From positions 1-64,000 of the forward strand of contig JAEXOR010000004.1 in the NCBI GenBank assembly GCA_023439185.1: DNA of 64,000 nucleotides, given 5' to 3'. Positions 45,649 through 54,743 of this stretch are shown here, in pieces. The notes beneath the pieces are model-generated. The model saw only the letters and a list, made by a program, of their open reading frames with translations. It was not told the origin of the DNA and did not search any database. This DNA comes from Bacillota bacterium. Its GTDB lineage: Bacteria; Bacillota; Desulfotomaculia; Desulfotomaculales; Desulfallaceae. Within the stretch, counting starts at the first letter, position 1; each line of letters opens with the position of its first letter. The position numbers were made by a program, and so were the translations under genes.

Positions 45649-46836
45649 CTACTCGTATCTCAAAGCTTCAATGGGGTTTAACTCGGCGGCCTTCCAGGCC
45701 GGGTAAAAACCAAAAAACACGCCGGTCAGCATCGAAAACATCAGGCCCAGCATAACGCCGGCCATTGACGGCAGGGCAGGCAGTTCAAAGTATTTCAGCA
45801 GGGGAACGGTGAAAAATCCAATCAACACCCCCAGCACCCCGCCGGCCAGGCTGATCACCACCGCCTCCAGCAGGAACTGGCCCAGTATTTCCCGTTTCTT
45901 GGCTCCGATGGCCTTTAAAGTACCTATTTCCCTGGTCCTTTCTTTTACCGTTACAAACATCACGTTCATAATTCCGATGCCGCTGACCACCAGAACTACC
46001 GCCGCCACCGCCAGCAGCAGCAGCGACATGGTGCGGGCCGACTCCTGGGCCGCCACCAGCCTGCTGCCCGCGTCGATCAGGCGAAATTGTTCCGCTCCCC
46101 CGGCCCGGTGCGTTTCGTTCAGCACGTCCGTAACGTAGGCCATGGCGGATTGGACCGTGTCCACGCCGGCGGCCTGCACCATGATCACCGGATTGGCCCT
46201 GGCGCCCAGCAGGTACTTTTGGCCCACTGTGTAAGGAATAAAGGCCGAGTCGTCCTGTCCCATGCCCGTACCGCCGTCGCCCACCGGGTTATAGACGCCC
46301 ACCACCTCGAACTGCCGGCGGTTGATAGTGATATCCCCGCCGACAATGGCGGCGGGATCGCCGTCGGTCAGCGTATTGGCCAGCTCGGCCCCCAGTACGG
46401 CAACCTTGTTGCGGCTGCTCTCATCATCCTCCTCCAGGCTGCGGCCATACTGAACAGTCAGGTTATTGCCGGCCTGAAACCCGGGCTGGATGGCGGAAAA
46501 ACCGCCCCGAGCGGAATAATTATAATAATTGACGTCCCCGCTGCCCTGTAAAACCGGAAAGGCGTTGGCGACATATTCGCTTTGGGCAAACATCTCGGCA
46601 TCTTTAACGGTTAGGGGATCAACCACCCGGCCCCGCTGGGCCGGCATAACCATGATGGTGCCCACGTTCAGCCGGGAGTATTGTTCGTTAACCTGCGCCT
46701 CGCCTCCGGCGCCGATGGCCACCACCAGAAATATGGTGGCCGTGCCCACGATTACCCCCAGGGTGGTTAAAAAGGTGCGCATCTTATTCTGGTAAATGTT
46801 CACCAGAACCAGCTTGAACAGTTGTTTCAGCTTCAA
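45649..46836 (-). CDS. MacB-type ABC permease (FtsX fold), second operon
   Basis: A 395-residue permease with one N-terminal helix, a MacB_PCD extracytoplasmic domain (about 45-265), and three C-terminal helices ending PAWKAAELNPIEALRYE. It begins with TTG behind AGGTGA. It is a paralogue of the gene at 24756 but not close in sequence. Its operon order is lipoprotein, ATPase, fusion protein, permease, TolC-like. Confidence 0.9.
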   Translation of the reverse strand: MKLKQLFKLVLVNIYQNKMRTFLTTLGVIVGTATIFLVVAIGAGGEAQVNEQYSRLNVGTIMVMPAQRGRVVDPLTVKDAEMFAQSEYVANAFPVLQGSGDVNYYNYSARGGFSAIQPGFQAGNNLTVQYGRSLEEDDESSRNKVAVLGAELANTLTDGDPAAIVGGDITINRRQFEVVGVYNPVGDGGTGMGQDDSAFIPYTVGQKYLLGARANPVIMVQAAGVDTVQSAMAYVTDVLNETHRAGGAEQFRLIDAGSRLVAAQESARTMSLLLLAVAAVVLVVSGIGIMNVMFVTVKERTREIGTLKAIGAKKREILGQFLLEAVVISLAGGVLGVLIGFFTVPLLKYFELPALPSMAGVMLGLMFSMLTGVFFGFYPAWKAAELNPIEALRYE

Positions 46837-46840
46837 TTAA

Positions 46841-48010
46841 TCACCTGCTTTGCTGCCGGTAAACAACGGTTTCGTTGCCGTTCAGGCCGGACAGCACCTC
46901 AACGTCCGTTCCATCGGTGAAACCCGCTTCGATGGATTTTTCCGTCATTTGCCCGTCGGCGTCCAGGACGGTTACATACTGCTGCCCGTCAACCATTTTT
47001 ACCGCGCCGTAGGGCACGATCAAACAGTTCCTGACCTCCCTGGTAACAAAGGAAACCGTGCAGGTCATCCCGTCCTTGAAATCCGGGTCCGGCTCATTGA
47101 TGCCCACTTCCACCGTATAGTTGACCAGTCCGGAAGAATCGGCGGCGGGCAGCGCATTAACCTTGGTGACCTCACCGGCGAATTCCTTGTCCGGTATGGC
47201 TTCCACGGTAACATATACTTTTTGGCCCACTTTGATTTGGGCCACGTCATACTCAATAACACTGGTCACGGCGTGAATACTGTTGTTTTCGTGGATGGTG
47301 GCAAACTCCTGCTCGTCCACCACGCTTTCACCCACCTTGCCGGATAAACCCAGCACCACCCCGGAGACCGGGGCGTACAGAATGGTGTCTTCCAGATCCT
47401 CATGCGCCATTTTCACCGCCAGTTCTTCCTGCTGCAATTCCTTGCCCTGGAGCAGCTCATACTTTTTCTGCATATTCCGGTACTCCGTTTCCTTGTTTGC
47501 CAGCTCTTTTTTCTTAATCTCTATTTCAGCGGCGGGATAAGCCTCGGGGATGGCCTCCATTTCCGCCAGTTCGTCCCGCTGCTGCTGCAGCTGCACTTCG
47601 GCATTCATGATCTGCAGTTCACTGTCCAGCAGGCTGGTGGAATGCTGTTCCCGGGCATCGTTTAACCTGGCCACGGCCAACTGGTACTGATCCTGGTAAT
47701 CACGGTCGTCCAGTTTGGCAATCACATCTCCCTTTTGCACTGTGTCGCCTTCGGCAACCGCTACTTCAGATATCGTTCCCCTGACGTTGAACATCAGCAC
47801 CAGCTTGGCCAGCTCAATGGTACCGTCGGACTCAAAACCCACCACAATATCGCCTCTCTGCACCCGCGTCTGCTGGTATTGCGGCTCCGCGCCCGCGCCG
47901 GTGCTTTTACCGAACAAGCTCCAGGCCAACCCGGAGGATACCGCGACAATCAATACCACGACCACTACCGGCCATTTTTGGGATTTAAGCTTCAACAATA
48001 ATTTCAACAA
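46841..48010 (-). CDS. HlyD/MacA-type membrane fusion protein, second operon
   Basis: An adaptor of about 390 residues with one N-terminal helix (PVVVVVLIVAVSSGLAWSLF), lipoyl-like lobes, a coiled-coil hairpin (about 110-200), and a beta-barrel. The open frame runs back to 48112 inside the ATPase gene, but TTG 48010 follows GGGGGT seven bases after it, just beyond the ATPase stop, and is the likelier start. It would connect the permease to the TolC-like protein. Confidence 0.87.
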   Translation of the reverse strand: MLKLLLKLKSQKWPVVVVVLIVAVSSGLAWSLFGKSTGAGAEPQYQQTRVQRGDIVVGFESDGTIELAKLVLMFNVRGTISEVAVAEGDTVQKGDVIAKLDDRDYQDQYQLAVARLNDAREQHSTSLLDSELQIMNAEVQLQQQRDELAEMEAIPEAYPAAEIEIKKKELANKETEYRNMQKKYELLQGKELQQEELAVKMAHEDLEDTILYAPVSGVVLGLSGKVGESVVDEQEFATIHENNSIHAVTSVIEYDVAQIKVGQKVYVTVEAIPDKEFAGEVTKVNALPAADSSGLVNYTVEVGINEPDPDFKDGMTCTVSFVTREVRNCLIVPYGAVKMVDGQQYVTVLDADGQMTEKSIEAGFTDGTDVEVLSGLNGNETVVYRQQSR

Positions 48011-48014
48011 CCGT

Positions 48015-48731
48015 TTAACCCCCAGTTTTATCTTCGTCCAGCCTGTCTTCTTTATTGATCCTGCCGTCACGGATATAAAATACGCCGGCCGCCTGTTCCG
48101 CCACCTCGGCATCGTGGGTAATCACCACAATGGTGTGTCCGTGCCTGTTCAGTTCCTTAAAAATTTTGATTGCGTCACGGCTGGATTTGCTGTCCAGGTT
48201 GCCGGTGGGCTCGTCTGCCAAAACCAGGTCAGGATTGCCGGCAATGGCTCTGGCGATGGCCACCCTTTGCTGCTGCCCTCCGGAAAGTTCATTGGGCCGG
48301 TGGGCCAGCCGGTCCTCCAGGCCCAATAAAGCCAGCTTCTCCCGGGCGATTTCCCGGGCTTCACTCTCCTCCACCCCCCGGTAAAGCAGGGGCAGCAGCA
48401 CATTTTGCACGGCGGTCAGCCGGGGCAGCAGGTTAAACTTCTGAAAAATAAAGCCGATCTTTTGGTTCCTGATTTCGGCCAACTGGTTATCCCCGGCCTT
48501 CAGGACATCCAGGCCGTCCAATAAGTATGAGCCGGAAGTGGGTAAATCCAAACAGCCCAAGATGTTCATCAGGGTAGATTTACCCGAGCCCGAGGGCCCC
48601 AGGATGGCGGTAAAATCTCCCCGCCAAACCTGTAAAGTCACGTCGTCCAGCACTTTAAGCTCTTCAGTACCGTTTTTGTATACCTTGTCTATGTTTCGGG
48701 CGTCAACAATACACTGACCATTATCGCTCAT
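48015..48731 (-). CDS. MacB-type ABC transporter ATPase, second operon
   Basis: A 238-residue ATPase of the LolD/MacB class. Walker A GPSGSGKS (near residue 46), signature LSGGQQQR, Walker B LVLADEPTGNLD and the VITHDAEVA switch are complete. No C-terminal extension, in contrast to the ATPase at 25934. It starts two bases after the lipoprotein gene, so the two are coupled. Confidence 0.94.
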   Translation of the reverse strand: MSDNGQCIVDARNIDKVYKNGTEELKVLDDVTLQVWRGDFTAILGPSGSGKSTLMNILGCLDLPTSGSYLLDGLDVLKAGDNQLAEIRNQKIGFIFQKFNLLPRLTAVQNVLLPLLYRGVEESEAREIAREKLALLGLEDRLAHRPNELSGGQQQRVAIARAIAGNPDLVLADEPTGNLDSKSSRDAIKIFKELNRHGHTIVVITHDAEVAEQAAGVFYIRDGRINKEDRLDEDKTGG

Positions 48732-48733
48732 GG

Positions 48734-49420
48734 CTACCCGCCGCCTCCACCAAAGAAAACCGGACCGCCCATACCGCCGCCTGCCGGCGGACCCATACCC
48801 CCCGGCCCCTGTCCTTGTCCCTGCCCGCTGCCGGTGGAACTCTGCCGGGTGCCGCCGGGCATGGACATAACCTGGACAAACACGATGGCGTCGTCCTTTT
48901 TCCAGACCCGAATTATCTGGTCCTTTTTAAGCTCTGAAAGTTCCATGCCGGCGGCTTCCCCGCCGCCCCGCTGGACTGCAGCTATTGGTACCCCCACGGG
49001 GATTAAGAAGGTTTCCGTTTCCCCGGTGAAATTCAAACCCATCCTTTGAGACGCGCCTGCGGCGGAACCCGGAGCCTGGTTTTCCGCAGGCGCTGCGCCG
49101 TTTACCGAGGGCGCTTCGCCGCTCTGTGCGGGCGCTTCGCCATCCCGGACGGACGATTCGCCACCTGCCCCCCGCTGCCCGCCGCCCGCCGGCATTTCCC
49201 CGCCGCCGGCAGGCATTTCCGCTACGGATACCGTTACCTCGTTGCCTACGATGTCCTTAATCCGGCCCATCAGGTCCGGCGCTTCTTCGGGCACCGCCAC
49301 CTTTTCAGCTTCCGTCATAGTCGCCGTGCTGTTCCCCCCGGCTGTTTCGGCGCCGCTGCCGCAGCCGGCGGTCAACAATAAAACAAAAATCATAATCAAT
49401 ACCATTACTGTTCTGTTCAT
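48734..49420 (-). CDS. Gly-rich lipoprotein of the MacAB/TolC operon
   Basis: A 228-residue surface lipoprotein with LLTAGC (Cys20). A segment near residues 45-75 (LMGRIKDIVGNEVTVSVAEM) has the OB-like shape common in small lipoproteins beside Firmicute MacAB operons. The middle is made of Gly/Ala/Pro-rich runs and the C-terminus ends in a polyglycine tail after a GGMGGPVFFGG run. GAGGT precedes ATG 49420. First gene of its operon. Its role may be substrate capture or exporter assembly. Confidence 0.8.
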   Translation of the reverse strand: MNRTVMVLIMIFVLLLTAGCGSGAETAGGNSTATMTEAEKVAVPEEAPDLMGRIKDIVGNEVTVSVAEMPAGGGEMPAGGGQRGAGGESSVRDGEAPAQSGEAPSVNGAAPAENQAPGSAAGASQRMGLNFTGETETFLIPVGVPIAAVQRGGGEAAGMELSELKKDQIIRVWKKDDAIVFVQVMSMPGGTRQSSTGSGQGQGQGPGGMGPPAGGGMGGPVFFGGGGG

Positions 49421-49528
49421 TTTGCTACCTCGCTTATTGATAAGGTACACGCTTTGGAAACAACTTCACCATGAGTAAACATACAAAAAAAATGTGGGGG
49501 AATTATCAAGAGATTGTGGTAAATTGTG

Positions 49529-49560
49529 AAAAAAGACCCGCAACCTACCGGCTGCGGGCA
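49529..49560 (-). terminator. rho-independent terminator of the haloperoxidase gene
   Basis: On the minus strand the stem CCCGCA/TGCGGG is followed by TCTTTTTT. Confidence 0.85.
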
Positions 49561-49590
49561 TAACTGGTTCAGGCTTGAACCCGGGGACAG

Positions 49591-51135
49591 TTAAATAATA
49601 ACGGTGGTCCCATCAAATTTGGTGAGGGTGAAACCGCGGAAATCTTCGTTATAGGTCCTGTTGTAATCCTGCAGGATCCCGATGGCCACCGCCTCACCAA
49701 GCTTCAGGCCTTCACTTCCGTCGGAACGCCAGTGGATCCCGGCGGTATCGCGGCCGAGGGCGATATTGGCGGCCAATTTATTCAACTCTCCGCCCACAGT
49801 CAGAGGCGGACCGGAGTAAGGAAGCAGCGAGAAACCGTCAGTATCGGCCACAACGGGATTGGGCACCACAAAGGATTCATTGAAGAACGCCTTCAGCATG
49901 GTGACCCCGGCGCCGGCAAAGGAGGCGTGCCCCGCGGGATAAGCCGGATGGGTGGGACAACCTTCCGCATAGGCCTGGGGCAGCAGGTAAGAGTTGAAAC
50001 GCTCGAAGGTTTCGCTAACCGCCCGGGAATCAAGCAGTTCCTGGTTGATGGGGTAGTCGGCGGCGCCGGTTAACCGGTTCTGGACCCTTCCCCCGAACTC
50101 TTCGGGCCGGAGCCGGCGATGGACCAGCCACTTCTGAAACCAGGCGGCTTCCAGCGCCGCCCGGGCCGCCCGGGCGGCCAAATCAAGGATATGCGGGCCG
50201 CCGAAGGTGCTGAAGCCCGTCTGGGTTAAGGAACGCAGGTAGGGGTTGGCGGAATCCAGCGCCCTCGGCCCAAAGCTCTGCAGAATCAGGCAGGCGCCGA
50301 GAACTCCCTGGTAGGGGAAATCCCAATGCACGTATTCGCTGAGATCGCGGCCATTGCGGATATAGCGGTGCTTGGGATCGAATTTATTGGCCGTGGCCGG
50401 AGGTAAGCCGTTTTGTACGTTAAGCCAGTCCTGATACGCGGTCATATGGTCGTCGCCGGCGATGGTGGTGCGGTTCCGCTGGACTATGGTATTGGCGCCG
50501 AAGGGAATATCCCGCCACAGAAACTGGGAAATATAAGGCCCCGCCAGGTCCCCGGGGGAATCGCCGCGAAACAGGGTGCCCGTGGTGACCATGCCATTTA
50601 CTTTGGGTCCCCTAAAATCCGTAAAGCCGGATAAATCCGCGATGGCGGCAATGGTAAGCGGGTCTGTGTCGTAATTTGCGAAGGGCACGTCACGGGTCAG
50701 GGCCTGCCAGTAAAGTTCGGCCATTTCACCGGCCGTCCAGGCGCTGCTGAAGGCCGGTGCCGGAACCATACCCAAATGATGGGAGTCGGGGCCGGCCAGC
50801 TCATATGCGTATGCGGCCTGGGGATTGGCCAGCCTGGCGTCGCCGCCCAGAATAAGGAACTCAAAATCACCCGGCGCACCGGTTGACAACGCCCTCAGCA
50901 AATCCAGATAGGCATTTAAGTTAACCTCGCCCAGTTCGTTATGCGGCAACCCCTTGGAGTAATTGCCGATTTTATTGCTGAACAAATTCTCATCGCCGTT
51001 GCAGGGATGTTCCGGAAGGGGCAGTTCCATCTGGAAACGAGCCGCGGCTTCACGAACCCCATAGGCATCCCGGGCGCGCTGCCGGGCGTTGGCCGGGCCA
51101 ATTGCGCAAGAAGGAAATAATTCAGCTATGCTCAT
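49591..51135 (-). CDS. vanadium-dependent haloperoxidase-like protein (PAP2 superfamily)
   Basis: A 514-residue protein of the vanadium haloperoxidase/acid phosphatase superfamily. The vanadate/phosphate pocket can be followed: Lys in WLVHRRLRPEEFGGRV, the PAYPAGHASFAGAG loop with its active-site His, and the late Arg-His pair in GRDTAGIHWRSDG. Haloperoxidases oxidise halides with H2O2, phosphatase members hydrolyse phosphoesters; sequence alone does not decide. No signal peptide. ATG 51135 has GGTGGAG five bases upstream; the frame runs on to 51309 without one. It is transcribed away from the APC permease. Confidence 0.85.
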   Translation of the reverse strand: MSIAELFPSCAIGPANARQRARDAYGVREAAARFQMELPLPEHPCNGDENLFSNKIGNYSKGLPHNELGEVNLNAYLDLLRALSTGAPGDFEFLILGGDARLANPQAAYAYELAGPDSHHLGMVPAPAFSSAWTAGEMAELYWQALTRDVPFANYDTDPLTIAAIADLSGFTDFRGPKVNGMVTTGTLFRGDSPGDLAGPYISQFLWRDIPFGANTIVQRNRTTIAGDDHMTAYQDWLNVQNGLPPATANKFDPKHRYIRNGRDLSEYVHWDFPYQGVLGACLILQSFGPRALDSANPYLRSLTQTGFSTFGGPHILDLAARAARAALEAAWFQKWLVHRRLRPEEFGGRVQNRLTGAADYPINQELLDSRAVSETFERFNSYLLPQAYAEGCPTHPAYPAGHASFAGAGVTMLKAFFNESFVVPNPVVADTDGFSLLPYSGPPLTVGGELNKLAANIALGRDTAGIHWRSDGSEGLKLGEAVAIGILQDYNRTYNEDFRGFTLTKFDGTTVII

Positions 51136-51303
51136 AGGTACTCCACCTTTTACTGGTTTTGATAATTTCATCCATAATATGTAAATACAGGCATATTTGC
51201 TACTGTAAAAGCCAGGCGGTGGCGCCCTCCGCTTACCCGGTTCATACTTTTGACTGAAACCAGCAATAATAAGATATAATTCGTAACCCGGGGAGTTTGA
51301 CCC

Positions 51304-52722
51304 ATGCAACGTAATGACGGTTTATCCGCGTGGCAGCTGACCATGCTGGCCCTTGGCACTGTTGTCGGCGGCTCATTTTTTCTGGGTTCATCCATCGCCA
51401 TTAGAGCCGCCGGCCCGGCCATCCTGTTGTCTTTTATTCTAAGCGGTTTTTTGGTGTACATAATTTTAACGGCCCTGTCCGAAATGACAGTGGCCGATCC
51501 CCAGCCCGGCTCCTTCCGAACCTATTCGGAACAACAATTCGGCCCCCGGACTGGATTTCTGGTGGGCTGGGTCTACTGGACGGGCCTGATCCTGGCCATG
51601 TCCAGCGAGGCGACGGCGGCTTCAATCTTCCTGCGCGCCTGGATACCTGAAATACCATTGCCGGTTTTAGCAATATTGATTGTGGTTGGGGTCACCCTGC
51701 TGAACCTGCTGGGAGCAAAGCTGTTAAGCAACCTGGAAGGCGGCCTGGCGGCCGTCAAGCTGGGGGCTTTAGTCGCTTTTATCGGCCTGGCTGTGGCACT
51801 GATTCTGGGACTGTTTCCCCAAAGGGCTCCGGTGGGGGCGGGGGCGCTGGCCCTGGAACCGTTATTCCCCGGCGGTTTGACGGGTATCGCGGGAAGCATG
51901 CTGATTGTCCTTTTCAGCTACGCCGGGTTCGAAATAATCGGACTGGCCGCTTCGGAAACCCGGTTTCCCCATAAAACCGTACCCAGAGCGATCACGTATA
52001 CTGTTATTGCCCTGGTGGGCTTGTACTGCGCCGTAATCGCCCTCCTGCTTCCCCTGACGCCGACGGGATCTCTTTCCGGAGAAGTAAGCCCCATGGTGAC
52101 GGCTCTAAACGCCGGCGGTTTGAACTGGGCCGCGGGCTCGATTAACGTTATCCTGGTCAGCGCCATCCTTTCCACCATGCTGGCGGCCACCTTCGGCCTG
52201 GGCCGGATGGTGCGGTCACTGGCGGATGCGGGACACGCGCCCTCAATTCTGGCGGACCGCGGCGACATACCCCGGCGCGGCATACTTTTTTCCGGCGCGG
52301 CCATGCTGCTTGCAGTGAGCCTGGGCTATATTTTGCCGGGGCAGATTTATATTTTCCTGGTCAGTTCCGGTGGTTTTTCCCTCTTATTCGCCTACGTTAT
52401 TATATTGGCCACCCATTACCGCTATCGAAAAATAAACGGCTGTCCTCCCCGGGGCAAATGCCAGTTGCCCGGTTTTCCCTATACTTCGATGCTGGCCCTG
52501 GCCGGGCTGGTGCTCGCCATCCTGTCCATGCCCTTTATCCCGGGGCAGGGCTCGGGCCTGTATGTGGGATTAATCCTGGTAGCCCTTTACCTGGCGCTGT
52601 TTTATGTTTTCAAAATACTGCCCGGAAAAACACGTCAACACATGACGGTATACGCAAAGCCTTTCGTTGATCATGTCGCAAATAAAAAATACTCAAGAAA
52701 GAATAAAACGGATCTGGACTAG
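51304..52722 (+). CDS. APC-family amino-acid permease
   Basis: A 472-residue carrier with 12 hydrophobic helices and the APC pattern, starting LGTVVGGSFFLGSSIAI (helix 1 break), SEMTVADPQPGSFRTYSEQQ, and GYAGFEIIGLAASE in helix 6. It belongs to the amino-acid/polyamine exchanger group. GGGGAG nine bases before ATG. The last 40 residues are hydrophilic. Substrate unknown. Confidence 0.9.
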   Translation: MQRNDGLSAWQLTMLALGTVVGGSFFLGSSIAIRAAGPAILLSFILSGFLVYIILTALSEMTVADPQPGSFRTYSEQQFGPRTGFLVGWVYWTGLILAMSSEATAASIFLRAWIPEIPLPVLAILIVVGVTLLNLLGAKLLSNLEGGLAAVKLGALVAFIGLAVALILGLFPQRAPVGAGALALEPLFPGGLTGIAGSMLIVLFSYAGFEIIGLAASETRFPHKTVPRAITYTVIALVGLYCAVIALLLPLTPTGSLSGEVSPMVTALNAGGLNWAAGSINVILVSAILSTMLAATFGLGRMVRSLADAGHAPSILADRGDIPRRGILFSGAAMLLAVSLGYILPGQIYIFLVSSGGFSLLFAYVIILATHYRYRKINGCPPRGKCQLPGFPYTSMLALAGLVLAILSMPFIPGQGSGLYVGLILVALYLALFYVFKILPGKTRQHMTVYAKPFVDHVANKKYSRKNKTDLD

Positions 52723-52775
52723 AATAAAACAAACTAGAGTTAACGTTTTTTACCCCAAAGTCTTTTTCAATCAAC

Positions 52776-52804
52776 TTGACAACTGAAATGAACTGTTCTA
52801 TCAT
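52776..52804 (+). promoter_or_regulatory. promoter of the metal-uptake operon
   Basis: TTGACA, 17-base spacer, TATCAT, 125 bases before the DUF364 gene. No riboswitch was recognised in the leader between. Confidence 0.65.
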
Positions 52805-52928
52805 TTACTTTGTTTAATGTAATATTATGTTTAGTTATGTAGGGCCAACAGTAATTATATTTATAATTAATTTATGTTATTTTTTATTGGCTTTAATGGG
52901 CCATTTGATTAAAAATGAGGGGATCTTA

Positions 52929-53672
52929 ATGTGGAAAATTTATGACGAACTGCTTGCCGCGATTCCACCCGAGCTTAAAGTGGAGGACTGCGTGATCGGG
53001 TTAAGCTGGACCCTGGTTCGTTCCAAAACGACGGGACTGGCGATGACCAGTCTGGAAGGCCCGCGCAGCTTGGACCTGGCCGGTGAAATAAGGGGTATGC
53101 CACTGTACCGGCTGGCGGAATTCGTTAAATCGTGGAATTTTTTAGAGGCGGCAGTGGGCCTGGCGGCCTTAAACTCGTATTTTAACACGGCGGAACAGGT
53201 GGAAAAACTATCCAGGCGCCCGATAGGCGAACAGGAAAAGGGCAACGCTTTTAATAACTTCCAAGAACAACTGCGGGGTAAAAAAGTAGCGATTATCGGC
53301 CATTTCCCCAACCTGGAGAAACTATCCGGCATCTGCCGGATGAGCATCCTGGAGCGCCGGCCCCAGTCGGGCGACCTGCCGGATCCGGCCTGTGAATATA
53401 TTTTGCCCCAACAGGATTTCGTTTTTCTCACCGCCACCACCCTGGTGAATAAAACCCTGCCCCGGCTACTTGAGCTCTGCCGGCAGGCCGTGGTTGTCCT
53501 GGTCGGGCCCAGCACCCCCATGACCTCCATTATGTTTAAACACGGTATTGGCGTACTGGCGGGTACGGTGGTGGCCGACCCGGCAGCTGTCCGGCAGGTG
53601 GTACAGGAAGGAGGCTGTCTGCAGCTGTTCCAGCGGGGCGGGCAAATGGTCCAGGTAAGCAAATTAAAATGA
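52929..53672 (+). CDS. DUF364/DUF4213 putative heavy-metal chelation protein
   Basis: A 247-residue soluble protein: an N-terminal DUF4213-like part (about 1-85) and a DUF364 domain (100-235), which Pfam names a putative heavy-metal chelation domain, with a Rossmann-like RGKKVAIIGHFPNLEKL start. Members often sit beside FecBCD-type importers, as here. ATG 52929 has GAGGGG six or seven bases upstream; an earlier frame start at 52827 would add a helix without a ribosome site. First gene of a long operon. The exact role is unproved. Confidence 0.83.
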   Translation: MWKIYDELLAAIPPELKVEDCVIGLSWTLVRSKTTGLAMTSLEGPRSLDLAGEIRGMPLYRLAEFVKSWNFLEAAVGLAALNSYFNTAEQVEKLSRRPIGEQEKGNAFNNFQEQLRGKKVAIIGHFPNLEKLSGICRMSILERRPQSGDLPDPACEYILPQQDFVFLTATTLVNKTLPRLLELCRQAVVVLVGPSTPMTSIMFKHGIGVLAGTVVADPAAVRQVVQEGGCLQLFQRGGQMVQVSKLK

Positions 53673-53692
53673 TTTTATAAGGTGGTTTGAAA

Positions 53693-54727
53693 ATGACTTA
53701 TGAAAAACTACTGGATAAGGCTGCGCAGGGGGTGATTGACGAAAATGCAGCTCTGCAAATACTCACCGAAGCACAGGACCCGCGCAAGGCCTTAAAGCTG
53801 TTTGAAACTGCTTCCTATGTGCGAGATCAACATTTGGAACAGAAATTTTGGTGGTCCGCCGGTCCCAGTGCTGTAATTGACTGTAAAATAATGCCGCGCT
53901 GCGCCTACTGCACTTTTTTTGCCAGAACCGAATTTTCCAAAGAGTATTTAAAAATAACCGCCCAGGCGGTTGCCGACAGAGGTATCAAGTATTTTATTCT
54001 CAGCGGGGGCACCAACCTGGAGGGATATGATGAAGAAATACTTGATTTAATCAAGGTTATTCAAGACACGGCAGATTTAGATATTTTCGTAAACCTGGGA
54101 CCCTCCTTTGCTGAGAATACGGTAAAAGAGATGAAAGCCATGGGGATACGTACTGTGACCAGCTCCTTGGAAGTCTATAATCCGGAAGTTTTTGCTCAGG
54201 CTAAACCCGGCGATACCTTATCCGGTCGCAAAAGTCTGCTGGAAATATCCAACAGGGAAGGTCTGCTGCTCCGCACGATGATTCTGCTTGGTCTTGGGGA
54301 GACCAACAAAGATCGGATTGACCATCTTTTTTATCTGCGTCAGTTTAAAAACATGAGCATTTTAAATGTTTCCCGCTTCTATCCTTTCCCGGACATAGAT
54401 TATGCTAAACGCCCCCGCTGTTCACCCATGGAAATGGCACGCACCGTGGCAATAGCCAGATTAATTTTGCCCTGGGTGGATATTGGGTTTGGAGCAGGCC
54501 ACACCCCCGATGATATTCCGCTGTGGTATTTAGCCGGTGGCGGAAACAAGCTAATCGCTGCGGTCATATCACCGAGAAAAGCCGCGCCTGGCCCAGGTCC
54601 TATGGAAAAGGTCACTGCCCTGGCGGAAAATCTTTTTGAAATCAATCGTATGCCTATTGTGCAGCATTACGCGGAAAGCTTGGGCCGGGAAATCTCTTTT
54701 ACCAGACCGGAAAGACTCATCGTATAG
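53693..54727 (+). CDS. radical SAM enzyme with CX5CX2C motif (HmdB-like)
   Basis: A radical SAM protein of 344 residues in the BioB/HydG/ThiH group. Its cluster motif is DCKIMPRCAYC (Cys64, Cys70, Cys73), a CX5CX2C spacing that differs from the common CX3CX2C and is known from HmdB, an enzyme of the [Fe]-hydrogenase cofactor pathway. SAM-binding GGTNLEGY-like glycine-rich strand and the barrel repeats follow. AAGGTGG seven bases before ATG 53693 sets the start. It follows a DUF364 gene and precedes an importer, suggesting it makes or modifies a metal ligand. No hmd gene is in the window. Confidence 0.75.
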   Translation: MTYEKLLDKAAQGVIDENAALQILTEAQDPRKALKLFETASYVRDQHLEQKFWWSAGPSAVIDCKIMPRCAYCTFFARTEFSKEYLKITAQAVADRGIKYFILSGGTNLEGYDEEILDLIKVIQDTADLDIFVNLGPSFAENTVKEMKAMGIRTVTSSLEVYNPEVFAQAKPGDTLSGRKSLLEISNREGLLLRTMILLGLGETNKDRIDHLFYLRQFKNMSILNVSRFYPFPDIDYAKRPRCSPMEMARTVAIARLILPWVDIGFGAGHTPDDIPLWYLAGGGNKLIAAVISPRKAAPGPGPMEKVTALAENLFEINRMPIVQHYAESLGREISFTRPERLIV

Positions 54728-54743
54728 AAAGGAAGAATACATA

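Noticed and set aside
52805..52928. Leader of the metal operon considered as a cobalamin or other metal riboswitch
   Set aside because: No B12-box or other conserved riboswitch element could be recognised in the 124 bases.
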